Positions 33,784 through 41,477 of a stretch of DNA of 64,000 nucleotides are shown piece by piece; the first letter of the stretch is position 1, and every line of letters begins with the position of its first letter. The DNA lies in assembly GCF_000011005.1 (NCBI RefSeq), contig NC_013665.1, positions 434,001 through 498,000 on the forward strand, written 5' to 3'. Below the pieces are notes generated by a model that was given only the letters and a program-made list of their open reading frames with translations, was not told the DNA's origin and did not search any database. This DNA is from Methanocella paludicola SANAE. GTDB taxonomy: Archaea; Halobacteriota; Methanocellia; Methanocellales; Methanocellaceae. The position numbers were made by a program, and so were the translations under genes.

Positions 33784-34820
33784 TGGGCGGGTTCTACGCC
33801 ATCATGAACAAGGAGCTCGTCTCGGTCATGAAGGAGAAGACCATAGTCCTGGCCATCCTCATTCAGCTCCTCATAGCGGCCTTCTCGTCCGTCATCCTGG
33901 TTGGCCTGATGTCCTTCTACGACCCGAACTCTATCGCCGAGAACACGAACATCCACTTTAGCGTGGGCGTGTCAGGCGACTCTGACGGGGTTTTCTCGTC
34001 CTATCTCAGGGATTCTAATTTTGTCGTCTCCGCGTATGCCACGGAAGAGGAGGCGAAGGAGGCGATGAGGTCGGGCATCATCGATGCCGTGATCGCCATT
34101 CCCGCAAGCGAAGGGGTCGTGGACATGCAGCTCTACATGCCCCAGTCAGACACCAGCGCCACAGTGTTCACGATGCTCATTAAGGAGCCCCTGAAAAAGT
34201 ACGAGAACTACCTCAGGGAGAAGAACGGCATACACGTGATGTATACGGGGATGAGCGGCAGGCAGAGCACCACCTTCGAGTTCCTGTACTCGTTCATCGT
34301 GCCCCTGCTCATGCTCTTCCCCGCCTTCATCGCGGGCAGCATGATCATCGACTCCATCTCCGAGGAGGTGGAGAACAAGACGCTGGACACGCTCCTTTCG
34401 GCTCCGGTATCGCTGAACGCCGTGCTCTTCGGAAAGGTCGCCGCCACGCTGTTCCTGGCCGCCGTACAGTGCGTGCTCTGGCTGGTGCTTCTGTCGCTGA
34501 ACCGGCTCTACGTCCAGAGCCCGCTGGAAGTGCTATTGCTGGCGCTCATCATAACGGCTTTCGTCACTTTCGGCTCGGGCATCATCTCGCTCTACTTCAA
34601 GGACCGCGAGCGGTCCCAGTTCGCCTACTCCATGCTGCTCCTGGCCGCGGCCGGGGCCAGCCTGTTCTTCGATCCTTCCCCGCTAAGTCTCATGGCCCGG
34701 CTGGCCATGGGCGACCTGCATGTGGGCCTGTCGGACGTAGCGATATTCGTCGTGCCCCTCATCGTGCTCATCGGCGCCTTTACGCTGGCCTCCCGCAGGC
34801 TCATAGCGATGAAGGCTTAA
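33780..34820 (+). CDS. ABC-2 type permease
   Basis: A 346-residue permease: one N-terminal helix, a large extracytoplasmic domain, then five or six helices. SEEVENKTLDTLLSAPVS is the conserved coupling segment. The ATG at 33780 overlaps the preceding stop (ATGA), so it should be translationally coupled to the PrsW fusion; upstream open sequence in the same frame is overlap shadow. With the divergent ATPase it makes an exporter. Substrate unknown. Confidence 0.88.
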   Translation: MMGGFYAIMNKELVSVMKEKTIVLAILIQLLIAAFSSVILVGLMSFYDPNSIAENTNIHFSVGVSGDSDGVFSSYLRDSNFVVSAYATEEEAKEAMRSGIIDAVIAIPASEGVVDMQLYMPQSDTSATVFTMLIKEPLKKYENYLREKNGIHVMYTGMSGRQSTTFEFLYSFIVPLLMLFPAFIAGSMIIDSISEEVENKTLDTLLSAPVSLNAVLFGKVAATLFLAAVQCVLWLVLLSLNRLYVQSPLEVLLLALIITAFVTFGSGIISLYFKDRERSQFAYSMLLLAAAGASLFFDPSPLSLMARLAMGDLHVGLSDVAIFVVPLIVLIGAFTLASRRLIAMKA

Positions 34821-34825
34821 AAAAG

Positions 34826-35635
34826 CTATTTAATAAAACGCTCGAGCGTGGAATCCTCTTCCGCCCGCGCACGGTCCAGCTTAAGCCGCATCCCATCCTC
34901 GGCGGCGATGGTCTTAACGCCCGTCGTCTTCTCGATGCGGAAAGCGATATCACGAGGATGTGCCTTGACCACCTGCATCCCGAAGTGGTTAAGGATCGCC
35001 ATACCAGGCTTAGCCACCTTCAAAACCTTCTCGACGTCGCCCGGTATGAGGTGCTGGAAACGGTCGTCGTATGTGATGCGTACCATATTGATAATAAGAT
35101 AATCGCAGTCCTTCATGGCCTCGCCGATGCCGTCAAAATATTTCGTATCCGCAATGTAGCCCAGCGTCTTATTCTCGAAGCGGAACTTGATGGCGTAGGA
35201 CTCCACGTCCGAATGCTTCAGGCGCAGTGCGCCCTCTATGGACACGCCGTTAAGCCGGTACTTCGCCCCTTCCTTGAGCGCGAAGACGTTATTCCTGATG
35301 TACTTGCGGACGTACTTGAGCACGACCGGGTCGTTCCCTTCCAGGCAATCCCAGGGGGCTATCAGCATGCCTTTAGGCTTAAATCCCCCTCCGGACATGG
35401 CCTCAGTCATGATGTTGACGTCGTTGGAGTGGTCGATGTGGCGGTGAGAGAGCACGATGCAGTCGAGCCGCGAGGGCTTCAGGCCAAGCTCCACGCATCT
35501 CACAAGGCAGCCTGGCCCCGGGTCGAGAAGGATGGCGTTGCCGTCGAGGTCAAGCCACATGCCGCCGCTCTTGCGTATCTGGTTGGCGACGACCATGCGT
35601 CCGCCCGCCGTGCCGAGGAAAACGATCTCCGACAT
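34826..35635 (-). CDS. Metallo-beta-lactamase-fold hydrolase (RNase Z-like)
   Basis: A 269-residue MBL-fold protein. Metal motifs: LSHRHIDHSND (HxHxDH), an Asp in YIADTKYF and His in ILNHFGM. FLGTAGGRMV at the N-terminus is the usual RNase Z-like start. Members process RNA or act as phosphodiesterases; nothing here decides which. It is convergent with the permease gene (5 bp gap). Confidence 0.85.
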   Translation of the reverse strand: MSEIVFLGTAGGRMVVANQIRKSGGMWLDLDGNAILLDPGPGCLVRCVELGLKPSRLDCIVLSHRHIDHSNDVNIMTEAMSGGGFKPKGMLIAPWDCLEGNDPVVLKYVRKYIRNNVFALKEGAKYRLNGVSIEGALRLKHSDVESYAIKFRFENKTLGYIADTKYFDGIGEAMKDCDYLIINMVRITYDDRFQHLIPGDVEKVLKVAKPGMAILNHFGMQVVKAHPRDIAFRIEKTTGVKTIAAEDGMRLKLDRARAEEDSTLERFIK

Positions 35636-35684
35636 GCTACAATTACATCGTCCGACAAATGATATAAATGTAAGTATAATAGGC

Positions 35685-36035
35685 CTATTTTTTACCGCAC
35701 AGGTTCTCGCCGCAGCACGGCGCTTCGACGGGCTTCAGCTCGCCCTTAAGGAAACGCTCGACCGCGTTGTCGATCGATCCCAGTGCGCCGGTCACGACGA
35801 CGATGTTGCGCTCCCTCATAATGCCTTTTACTCGCTCGCCCATGCCGCCCGAGATGACGTGCGTAACGCCGTGGGCGGGCATCAGCTCAAGCACTGCGCC
35901 CTTCTCGCGCCCAGGGTTCTTAATTGTCTCCCGGGACACGACCTTACTCTCCTCCACCATGAGGAGCATGAACTCAGAGGCCTTCCCGAAGTGGTTGTGC
36001 ACCATGGTGCTCTTCATCGGGACACAGATCTTCAT
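35685..36035 (-). CDS. NifX/NifB-C-like (dinitrogenase iron-molybdenum cofactor) family protein
   Basis: A 116-residue protein with the MKICVPM start and NHFGKASEF motif of the NifX/NafY/MTH1175 family. It ends in a Cys-rich APCCGENLCGKK tail, a common addition in methanogens. The family binds iron-sulfur or cofactor precursors, but many archaeal members are unrelated to nitrogen fixation and no nif genes are adjacent. ATG at 36035 is chosen because the family sequence begins there; ATG at 36041 is also possible. Confidence 0.82.
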   Translation of the reverse strand: MKICVPMKSTMVHNHFGKASEFMLLMVEESKVVSRETIKNPGREKGAVLELMPAHGVTHVISGGMGERVKGIMRERNIVVVTGALGSIDNAVERFLKGELKPVEAPCCGENLCGKK

Positions 36036-36084
36036 AAGCATTCCAAAAAAGGTTAAAGCATGATAGTATATGGACTTTACCGGC

Positions 36085-36402
36085 TCACGGGGCCTTCTCC
36101 CGGAGCCAGAGCTGGGCGTCCTCATCCGAGACGACCTCGTAGCGGCCCTCGAGCGACTTCTTAATGCTGTCGATGAGCTCCGCGGGCGGCAGAGGGATGA
36201 ACTCTCCGGTCACGATGGCAAGCTGGCGGCTGCCGGTGTCGATGTCGAAGCCGAATGTAAAAAAGTCCGTGTCCCGGTCGAACATGATGTCCTCGCCGAT
36301 GGTGATGAAGTCGCAGCTCTGGAGGGGAATGCTCGTCTCGATGACGATGCGGCGGGAAAATTCGGTCTTTTTATCCACGATATTAAGGATTATCCTGTTC
36401 AT
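36085..36402 (-). CDS. Hypothetical protein
   Basis: A 105-residue soluble protein of unknown family (an ATG at 36414 would add four residues). The sequence alternates beta-like segments (RRIVIETSIPLQSCDFITIG, then FFTFGFDIDTG) with a C-terminal helix. It lies 49 bp upstream of the NifX-like gene on the same strand. Frames on the opposite strand have poorer composition, so this frame is preferred. Confidence 0.55.
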   Translation of the reverse strand: MNRIILNIVDKKTEFSRRIVIETSIPLQSCDFITIGEDIMFDRDTDFFTFGFDIDTGSRQLAIVTGEFIPLPPAELIDSIKKSLEGRYEVVSDEDAQLWLREKAP

Positions 36403-36490
36403 GGCAATTCTCATTGCTAATTACGCCCCGATGCAAGAAAAGCTTAATGCTACGGGCAGATGACTATACTATTAACAGATGGTGACTTAC

Positions 36491-36889
36491 ATGGTCAAGC
36501 TGACACAAGAAGTAAAGGATTCGATGCAGGGCGTAAAGACCATTTTCCTGGCGACCTGCTCCCGGGCCGGCGTGCCCAACGTCGTGCCCATGGGCGCCTA
36601 CAAGGTCTTAGATGACGAGACGATGCTCCTGTCCGACCAGTTCATGCAGAAGAGCCTGTCGAACATGCAGGAGAACCCGCGCGTGGCCCTCACATACTGG
36701 AGCGAGAAGGGAGGCTTCCAGATCAAGGGCACGGTCACGCTGCACAAGGACGACCAGGTCTTTAAGGACGACGTGGCCTGGGTCAAAGGCATGAAGCCGA
36801 CCCTGAACCCCAAGACGGCCATCGTCATGAAGATCACCGACGTGTACGTGGTCAAGCCGGGCCCCGACGCCGGTAAAAAATTACTTTAA
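36491..36889 (+). CDS. Pyridoxamine 5'-phosphate oxidase-like flavin-binding protein
   Basis: A 132-residue split-barrel protein of the PNPOx-like superfamily. KTIFLATCSRAGVPNVVPMG and the following LSDQFMQKSL segment form the FMN/F420-type pocket. Substrate unknown; many archaeal members are F420- or FMN-binding oxidoreductases. GGTGA at 36481-36485 lies six bases before ATG 36491, which decides that start over the ATG at 36479. It overlaps the convergent response regulator by 4 bp. Confidence 0.82.
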   Translation: MVKLTQEVKDSMQGVKTIFLATCSRAGVPNVVPMGAYKVLDDETMLLSDQFMQKSLSNMQENPRVALTYWSEKGGFQIKGTVTLHKDDQVFKDDVAWVKGMKPTLNPKTAIVMKITDVYVVKPGPDAGKKLL

Positions 36890-37563
36890 ATTTTCTTTTT
36901 CGGCCTTTTCGCTCTCTTTACTGGCTGGGTAGCCATGAGCATCTTCTCGATGTGCGACAGGTCCTCGGCCTGCTGCTCCAGCCCTTTTTTAAGAGAGGAC
37001 AGCATCGCCGTCGACTGCTCTCCGCCGTTCTCGCCATACATCTGGGAGTAAAGGCTGTACTTCTTCTTTAACGACCGGTACTGGGTGAACTTCCGCAGGT
37101 AGCGGTCCTTGAGCTCGGTCAGCATCTCCTTCTGGACGCCCGACTTACCCGCCATGCCCATGATGCGCTCCACGTCCGTCTTCGCGGTGAGCACGTCCTC
37201 GACAGCCTCGCGCAGCTTATCCAGGCTGGCGTCGGACTTCATGATGTAGTTCTCGATAAGGTGGGCCCGGTCCATGATGTCCCGGAGGGTCAATTCCACG
37301 CCCGTGACCATGATAACTGGTATGTCCCTGAGATTACCGTCGTTCTTCATGGCATCGGCCACTTCCCAGCCGTTCATGGGCTCCATGCGGATATCCAAAA
37401 ACAATAGGTCCGGATGGCTTTTACGGGCCATCTCGATGCATTCGGCGCCGCTGTGGGCTTTCAGGGTCCGGTAGCCAATGCTCTCCAGCTTTTCGGCGAT
37501 CACGTCCGCAACATCGGGCTCGTCATCGGTAATAAGTATTAGCTTGCGGGAAGTCCTTGCCAT
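36886..37563 (-). CDS. Response regulator (REC domain) with helical C-terminal region
   Basis: A 225-residue protein. Residues 6-125 are a receiver domain: acidic pair D13-D14, phospho-acceptor D57 in LLFLDIRMEP, the Thr in MVTGVE and the Lys in IMKSD. The rest is a Lys/Arg-rich, predicted helical segment with no DNA-binding motif. No partner kinase is adjacent; such single-domain-plus-helix regulators in methanogens may act by protein-protein contact. Confidence 0.85.
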   Translation of the reverse strand: MARTSRKLILITDDEPDVADVIAEKLESIGYRTLKAHSGAECIEMARKSHPDLLFLDIRMEPMNGWEVADAMKNDGNLRDIPVIMVTGVELTLRDIMDRAHLIENYIMKSDASLDKLREAVEDVLTAKTDVERIMGMAGKSGVQKEMLTELKDRYLRKFTQYRSLKKKYSLYSQMYGENGGEQSTAMLSSLKKGLEQQAEDLSHIEKMLMATQPVKRAKRPKKKI

Positions 37564-37740
37564 GTTCGTACCTGTTTTTCATTTTAAAACTATCTATAAG
37601 TTATGGTGACAGCTGAATAATAATAATTGTAATATCTAATACTTAATACTTTCATATTTATTCAAAACAGCACATAATTACGCATGGCGCATGCTGGATG
37701 TACGTACTTAAAAATTTGCCGGGAGGCCCGCAGGGGCCCT

Positions 37741-38079
37741 TCACATCCGGCTTCTCACAGAACGCCTGCCCATCAGCGCGATCATCGCGCCTAAGAGGAT
37801 GCCCGCCCCGGCCGCGAGGGCCACGCTCTCGAACGGGTGGTCCCTTATGTTCATCTTCACGTTATCGACGTTCTTGTCCACCTCGGTGCGCGCAGTATCC
37901 ACTTTGCTCATCATTTTGTCCCGGTACTCGTTGATGTTAAAGCTCCGGATATCGTCCGCCAGGTTCCTCATCGACCCCGCCACTTTTCCCGCCGTCCTGG
38001 CGCCCGTGTCCTCGAGGCGCGCGGCCGACTGCTCCATACTGCTCGCAAGCTCGTCCTTCTTTGCACTGTACTCTACCAT
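37741..38079 (-). CDS. DUF883/ElaB-YqjD-like membrane-tail protein
   Basis: A 112-residue protein with a long charged amphipathic helix (start ATG at 38079, VEYSAKKDE), then a Gly-rich C-terminal membrane anchor (LAAGAGILLGAMIALM) ending in basic residues. This is the layout of the ElaB/YqjD/DUF883 family, tail-anchored proteins tied to stress and ribosome association in bacteria. A longer start at 38124 lacks support. It stands alone between a response regulator and the Ech operon. Confidence 0.7.
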   Translation of the reverse strand: MVEYSAKKDELASSMEQSAARLEDTGARTAGKVAGSMRNLADDIRSFNINEYRDKMMSKVDTARTEVDKNVDNVKMNIRDHPFESVALAAGAGILLGAMIALMGRRSVRSRM

Positions 38080-38246
38080 CGCAAACCACCATGCCTGCAC
38101 CGCCATGTGCGGCGCAAAAATCATTTTGAACAGTCCTGTAATTGACCTACTTACTCTTTTTTGCCGTAGGATTTATAATCGTTTTTAAAAGAAAAACCGG
38201 GGGACGGTAAAAGAGAGTATACGCCGCCCCCTGCGCATGCGGTCAA

Positions 38247-38693
38247 TTATTTTTTAGCTTCCTCGGGCTTGTCAGTTACGGGCTTGCCCTCCGCAGTCGC
38301 CGCCTTTTTCGCCGCCTCTGCCTTCCGCTTCTTGATGATGGGCGCGTTCTCGTTGGTCACAAGCGTGTATACCGTTAAGCGCTCCTTCGATGGCTTGGTG
38401 TAGACCTCGTTCTGGGATATCGCGTTGGTCGGGCACACCCGGACGCAGTAGCCGCAGCGGATGCACTGCGTGTTCAGGTATTCGACGGTCGTCTCCTCCT
38501 TGTGTATGATGATGCACTCGGCGGGGCATGACCGCTGGCACAACTGGCATAAAATGCACTTGGTGCCGTCGAAGGTAACGTCAGCTCTCGTACCTGGGAA
38601 GTGCTGGTACGGGGTGAACGGGTAATTGGACGTGTACGGCTTGCTTGTGATATTTTTAAAGATGTTCTCGAGTATCTTCAGCATTGCCATCAC
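38247..38693 (-). CDS. echF: Ech hydrogenase subunit EchF (two 4Fe-4S ferredoxin-like)
   Basis: A 148-residue polyferredoxin related to complex I subunit NuoI. Two 4Fe-4S motifs: CILCQLCQRSCP and CIRCGYCVRVCP. It relays electrons between ferredoxin and the EchC cluster. The C-terminus is Lys/Ala rich. It is the last gene of the operon and overlaps echE by 4 bp. Confidence 0.93.
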   Translation of the reverse strand: MMAMLKILENIFKNITSKPYTSNYPFTPYQHFPGTRADVTFDGTKCILCQLCQRSCPAECIIIHKEETTVEYLNTQCIRCGYCVRVCPTNAISQNEVYTKPSKERLTVYTLVTNENAPIIKKRKAEAAKKAATAEGKPVTDKPEEAKK

Positions 38694-39772
38694 CTGTCAA
38701 AGCACCCTATGCACGGGTCGAACGTGATCGTTATGAGCCCGACGTCCGCGATGTGGGAGCCCTTGATGAGGGGCGCTATGCCCAGGCCGTTCCCGTACGT
38801 CGACGTCCGTACCTTCACCCGGTCCAGCTCCTTCGACTTCTTGCCCCGGACGTAGTAGAACAGCTCTCCCCTCGGAGCCTCCACCCTGGCGATGTTCTCG
38901 CCCTCGGGCATGGCCTTTGACTTCGCGAAGAGCTCGTCAGGAGTGCCGTCCAATAATGGGACAAGCTGCCGGATCAGGTCGATGGACTGGAAGAGCTCGC
39001 GGACCCTTACGAGCGAGCGGGCCCAGCAGTCGCCATCCTTCTCGACGATGGGCGTGACCTTGACCTCCCTGTAGAGCAGGTGAGGCGCTGCGTGCCTCAC
39101 GTCGTATGGCACGTTACTGCCCCTTGCGACGGGGCCGACGACGCCCAACTCCTTCGCCATCTTTTCGGTCATGACCCCGACGCCCTGCATTCTCTGCTTG
39201 ATGGTATAGCTGCTCACGATTATCCTCTCGATCTCATGGGCGCGTTTCTCAATGTCGTCGCAGAAGTCAAGGATCTCCTTTGCCATCTCGGGGCCGATAT
39301 TCCTCGTGACGCCGCCGACGATGTTGATGCCGTGGAGCACCCGGTTGCCCGTAGTGCGCTCGAACACGTCGAGGACCTGCTCCCTGTGCCGGAAGCAGAG
39401 CATGAACATGTTCTCGAACCCTATCGCCTCGAGCGTCAGGCCGATGGCCAGGAAGTGGCTGTGAAGCCTTTCCAGCTCCAGCATGATCGTCCTTATGATG
39501 GCCGCGCGGCGGGGGAGTTCCAGCCCCGCCATCGTGCCCTCGACGCCCAGGCAGAAGCAGGTCGAGTGGTGCTGCGTACAGATCGCGCAGACACGCTCCG
39601 ATAAATAAGCGGCCTTATTGTAGTCCCACTCGAATTTCTTCTCGAGCCCCCTGTGGACGTAGCCCGCCTCGAGGTCCACGTCCTTGATGAGCTCGCCGTC
39701 CGTGGTTAATTTTAAGCGCAGCGGCTCGATCCAGACGGGGTGCTGCGGGCCGAATTGTATGGTCGTTCTCAT
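38690..39772 (-). CDS. echE: Ech hydrogenase large subunit EchE
   Basis: A 360-residue group 4 [NiFe]-hydrogenase catalytic subunit. The four nickel ligands lie in RVCAICTQHH near the N-terminus and DPCIGC at the end. The chain stops three residues after the last Cys (CFDR), so there is no C-terminal extension for a maturation protease to remove. It catalyses H2 formation or oxidation on the cytoplasmic side. It lies between echD (1 bp gap) and echF (4 bp overlap). Confidence 0.95.
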   Translation of the reverse strand: MRTTIQFGPQHPVWIEPLRLKLTTDGELIKDVDLEAGYVHRGLEKKFEWDYNKAAYLSERVCAICTQHHSTCFCLGVEGTMAGLELPRRAAIIRTIMLELERLHSHFLAIGLTLEAIGFENMFMLCFRHREQVLDVFERTTGNRVLHGINIVGGVTRNIGPEMAKEILDFCDDIEKRAHEIERIIVSSYTIKQRMQGVGVMTEKMAKELGVVGPVARGSNVPYDVRHAAPHLLYREVKVTPIVEKDGDCWARSLVRVRELFQSIDLIRQLVPLLDGTPDELFAKSKAMPEGENIARVEAPRGELFYYVRGKKSKELDRVKVRTSTYGNGLGIAPLIKGSHIADVGLITITFDPCIGCFDR

Positions 39773-39773
39773 T

Positions 39774-40109
39774 TCATTTCCTCCGGAGGGGCGCGTTGAC
39801 GCTCGGGTGCAGGAAGAACCTGCCCGGCACGCCTTTTACCCGTACGCCGAACATCTCGCATAGCTCGTTCTCGGCGATGTACGCCGCGGGTATGATGGGC
39901 GTGATGCTCTCGATCTCCTCGTTGCCTCCGGCCTTCGGCACGATGATCCTGTAGTTCTCGGTCTGGCCGATGCCGGTATGGAAGAAGTAAATTACTTCGA
40001 TGTTCTCGCCCGTGTCCGCTCCTACGATGGTGATGAGCCGGGCGTCCTTAGCCTTAAGGCCGTTAACGATGCCCTGGAGCTCGGCCTGGGTGACGGTCTT
40101 CGCTTCCAT
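39774..40109 (-). CDS. echD: Ech hydrogenase subunit EchD
   Basis: A 111-residue protein corresponding to the 30 kDa-type complex I subunit (NuoC-like) in short form. It holds a YFFHTG segment and ends in GRFFLHPSVNAPLRRK, typical of EchD. It is structural, bridging EchC and EchE. It abuts echC with no gap. Confidence 0.88.
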   Translation of the reverse strand: MEAKTVTQAELQGIVNGLKAKDARLITIVGADTGENIEVIYFFHTGIGQTENYRIIVPKAGGNEEIESITPIIPAAYIAENELCEMFGVRVKGVPGRFFLHPSVNAPLRRK

Positions 40110-40589
40110 TCAGGCCGCCCCCTTCGCTTTTGCCTTCTTTTCTTCCAGGATCTTCCTCTCCTTCTCGTTCAGGATGTCCAGCGCCAGGACGAGGCCGTCG
40201 ATGACCGCCTCGGGGCGCACGTTGCAGCCGGGCACATATACGTCGACCGGTACGACCTTGTCGACTCCGCCGCAGTGGCCGTAGCATCCCTGGTAGATGC
40301 CACCCGTGCTCGCGCACGTGCCGACGGAGATGACGACCTTGGGGTCGGGCATCTGGTCGTAGAGGTTCTTGATGATCTCCTTGTATTTTATCGTTACAGG
40401 GCCCACGACGAGCATGACGTCGGCGTGCTTCGGGTTGCCCGTGCTCATCACGCCGAACCGGCTGACGTCGTACCTGGGCGTCAGGCATGCAAGTATTTCC
40501 AGGTCGCAGCCGTTGCAGCCTCCGGTGCCCACATGGATGACCCAGGGCGACTTCTTTCTCGAAATCTCAGTCAGGCTCATGCTATCCAC
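40110..40589 (-). CDS. echC: Ech hydrogenase small subunit EchC
   Basis: A 159-residue NuoB-like subunit, ligand of one 4Fe-4S cluster through CNGC (C25, C28), C92 in SVGTCAS and C122 in YVPGCNVRPE. It passes electrons from EchF to the [NiFe] site. The length is typical. The start overlaps the end of echB by 13 bp. Confidence 0.94.
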   Translation of the reverse strand: MDSMSLTEISRKKSPWVIHVGTGGCNGCDLEILACLTPRYDVSRFGVMSTGNPKHADVMLVVGPVTIKYKEIIKNLYDQMPDPKVVISVGTCASTGGIYQGCYGHCGGVDKVVPVDVYVPGCNVRPEAVIDGLVLALDILNEKERKILEEKKAKAKGAA

Positions 40590-41476
40590 CTCCCGGTCAC
40601 TATGATGTATATCAGGTTAATTATCAACAATACCATCCCGACTATGAATACTTGCTTCAGCATCTGGTCGACCCGGAGCCTCGCCGTCGCGTTGTCGACG
40701 ACGATGAGGAACACGTAGGCCACCAGCATCATCAGTACCTGCATGATCACGCCCGGGATGACGAGGCCGCCAAGGGCAACGTCCTTCACGAAGAACAGGC
40801 TGACGAACCACAGGATGAAGAACATCTCGAAGAAGTGCGCCGTTAAGAGCAGGCCAAGGTACTTGCCCGAATACTCCGTTTCCGGCCCCTGGGCGATCTC
40901 CTGGTGCGCCTCGGCGATGTCGAAGGGCGACTTCCGGGCCTTAATGGGGAGTATGATGAAGATGGCCAGCAGCGCCAGCGGCAGCGTGTAGAGCAGCGGC
41001 TGGGCGGCGCTATATATGGACTCGATCTCGAAGCTCCCGGTGACCAGGCGGATCAGGAATACCGCGAACAGCAGTATCGGCTCGTAGGTCAGCATCTGCA
41101 TTAATTCACGGGTCGCCCCCACGTTACCGAACTGGGAGCGCGTGCTGTAGCCCGCCAGCACCAGGAAGATGAAGGACAGGCCGAAGATGAACGTCGTGAT
41201 CAATAGATCGTACTGGAACAGCAGGAGCGCCAGGCTCAGGATGACCGTGAGCAGGTACGCCGCGCCGAAGACCAGGTACGTCTTGTTGACGATCTTGTCC
41301 TCCTTGCCGAAGAGCTTGAACGTGTCGTAGAACGGCTGCACGATCGGCGGGCCCGACCGGTTCTGTATCCGGGCCGTGACCTTACGGTCTATGCCGATCA
41401 GCAGGCCGCCGATGATCGGGGACAGGATGAGCAGCAAGAGCGGCACGCCGTATGTGATGAGTATGTTATCCGCCAT
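40577..41476 (-). CDS. echB: Ech hydrogenase membrane subunit EchB
   Basis: A 299-residue NuoH-like protein with about eight membrane segments. The conserved RIQNRSGPPIVQP loop and the SPFDIAEAHQEIAQGPETEYSG loop are present; the Glu residues in the latter are linked to ion transfer in complex I relatives. It holds the hydrogenase module to the membrane. Confidence 0.94.
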   Translation of the reverse strand: MADNILITYGVPLLLLILSPIIGGLLIGIDRKVTARIQNRSGPPIVQPFYDTFKLFGKEDKIVNKTYLVFGAAYLLTVILSLALLLFQYDLLITTFIFGLSFIFLVLAGYSTRSQFGNVGATRELMQMLTYEPILLFAVFLIRLVTGSFEIESIYSAAQPLLYTLPLALLAIFIILPIKARKSPFDIAEAHQEIAQGPETEYSGKYLGLLLTAHFFEMFFILWFVSLFFVKDVALGGLVIPGVIMQVLMMLVAYVFLIVVDNATARLRVDQMLKQVFIVGMVLLIINLIYIIVTGRWIA

Positions 41477-41477
41477 T

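Noticed and set aside
35685-36035. Nitrogen fixation cluster around the NifX-like gene
   Set aside because: No nifH, D, K, E, N or B genes nearby; the family is common outside nitrogen fixation.
36070-36463. Two + strand frames opposite the 105-residue hypothetical gene
   Set aside because: Poorer composition; the - strand frame has better codon use and spacing to the NifX-like gene.
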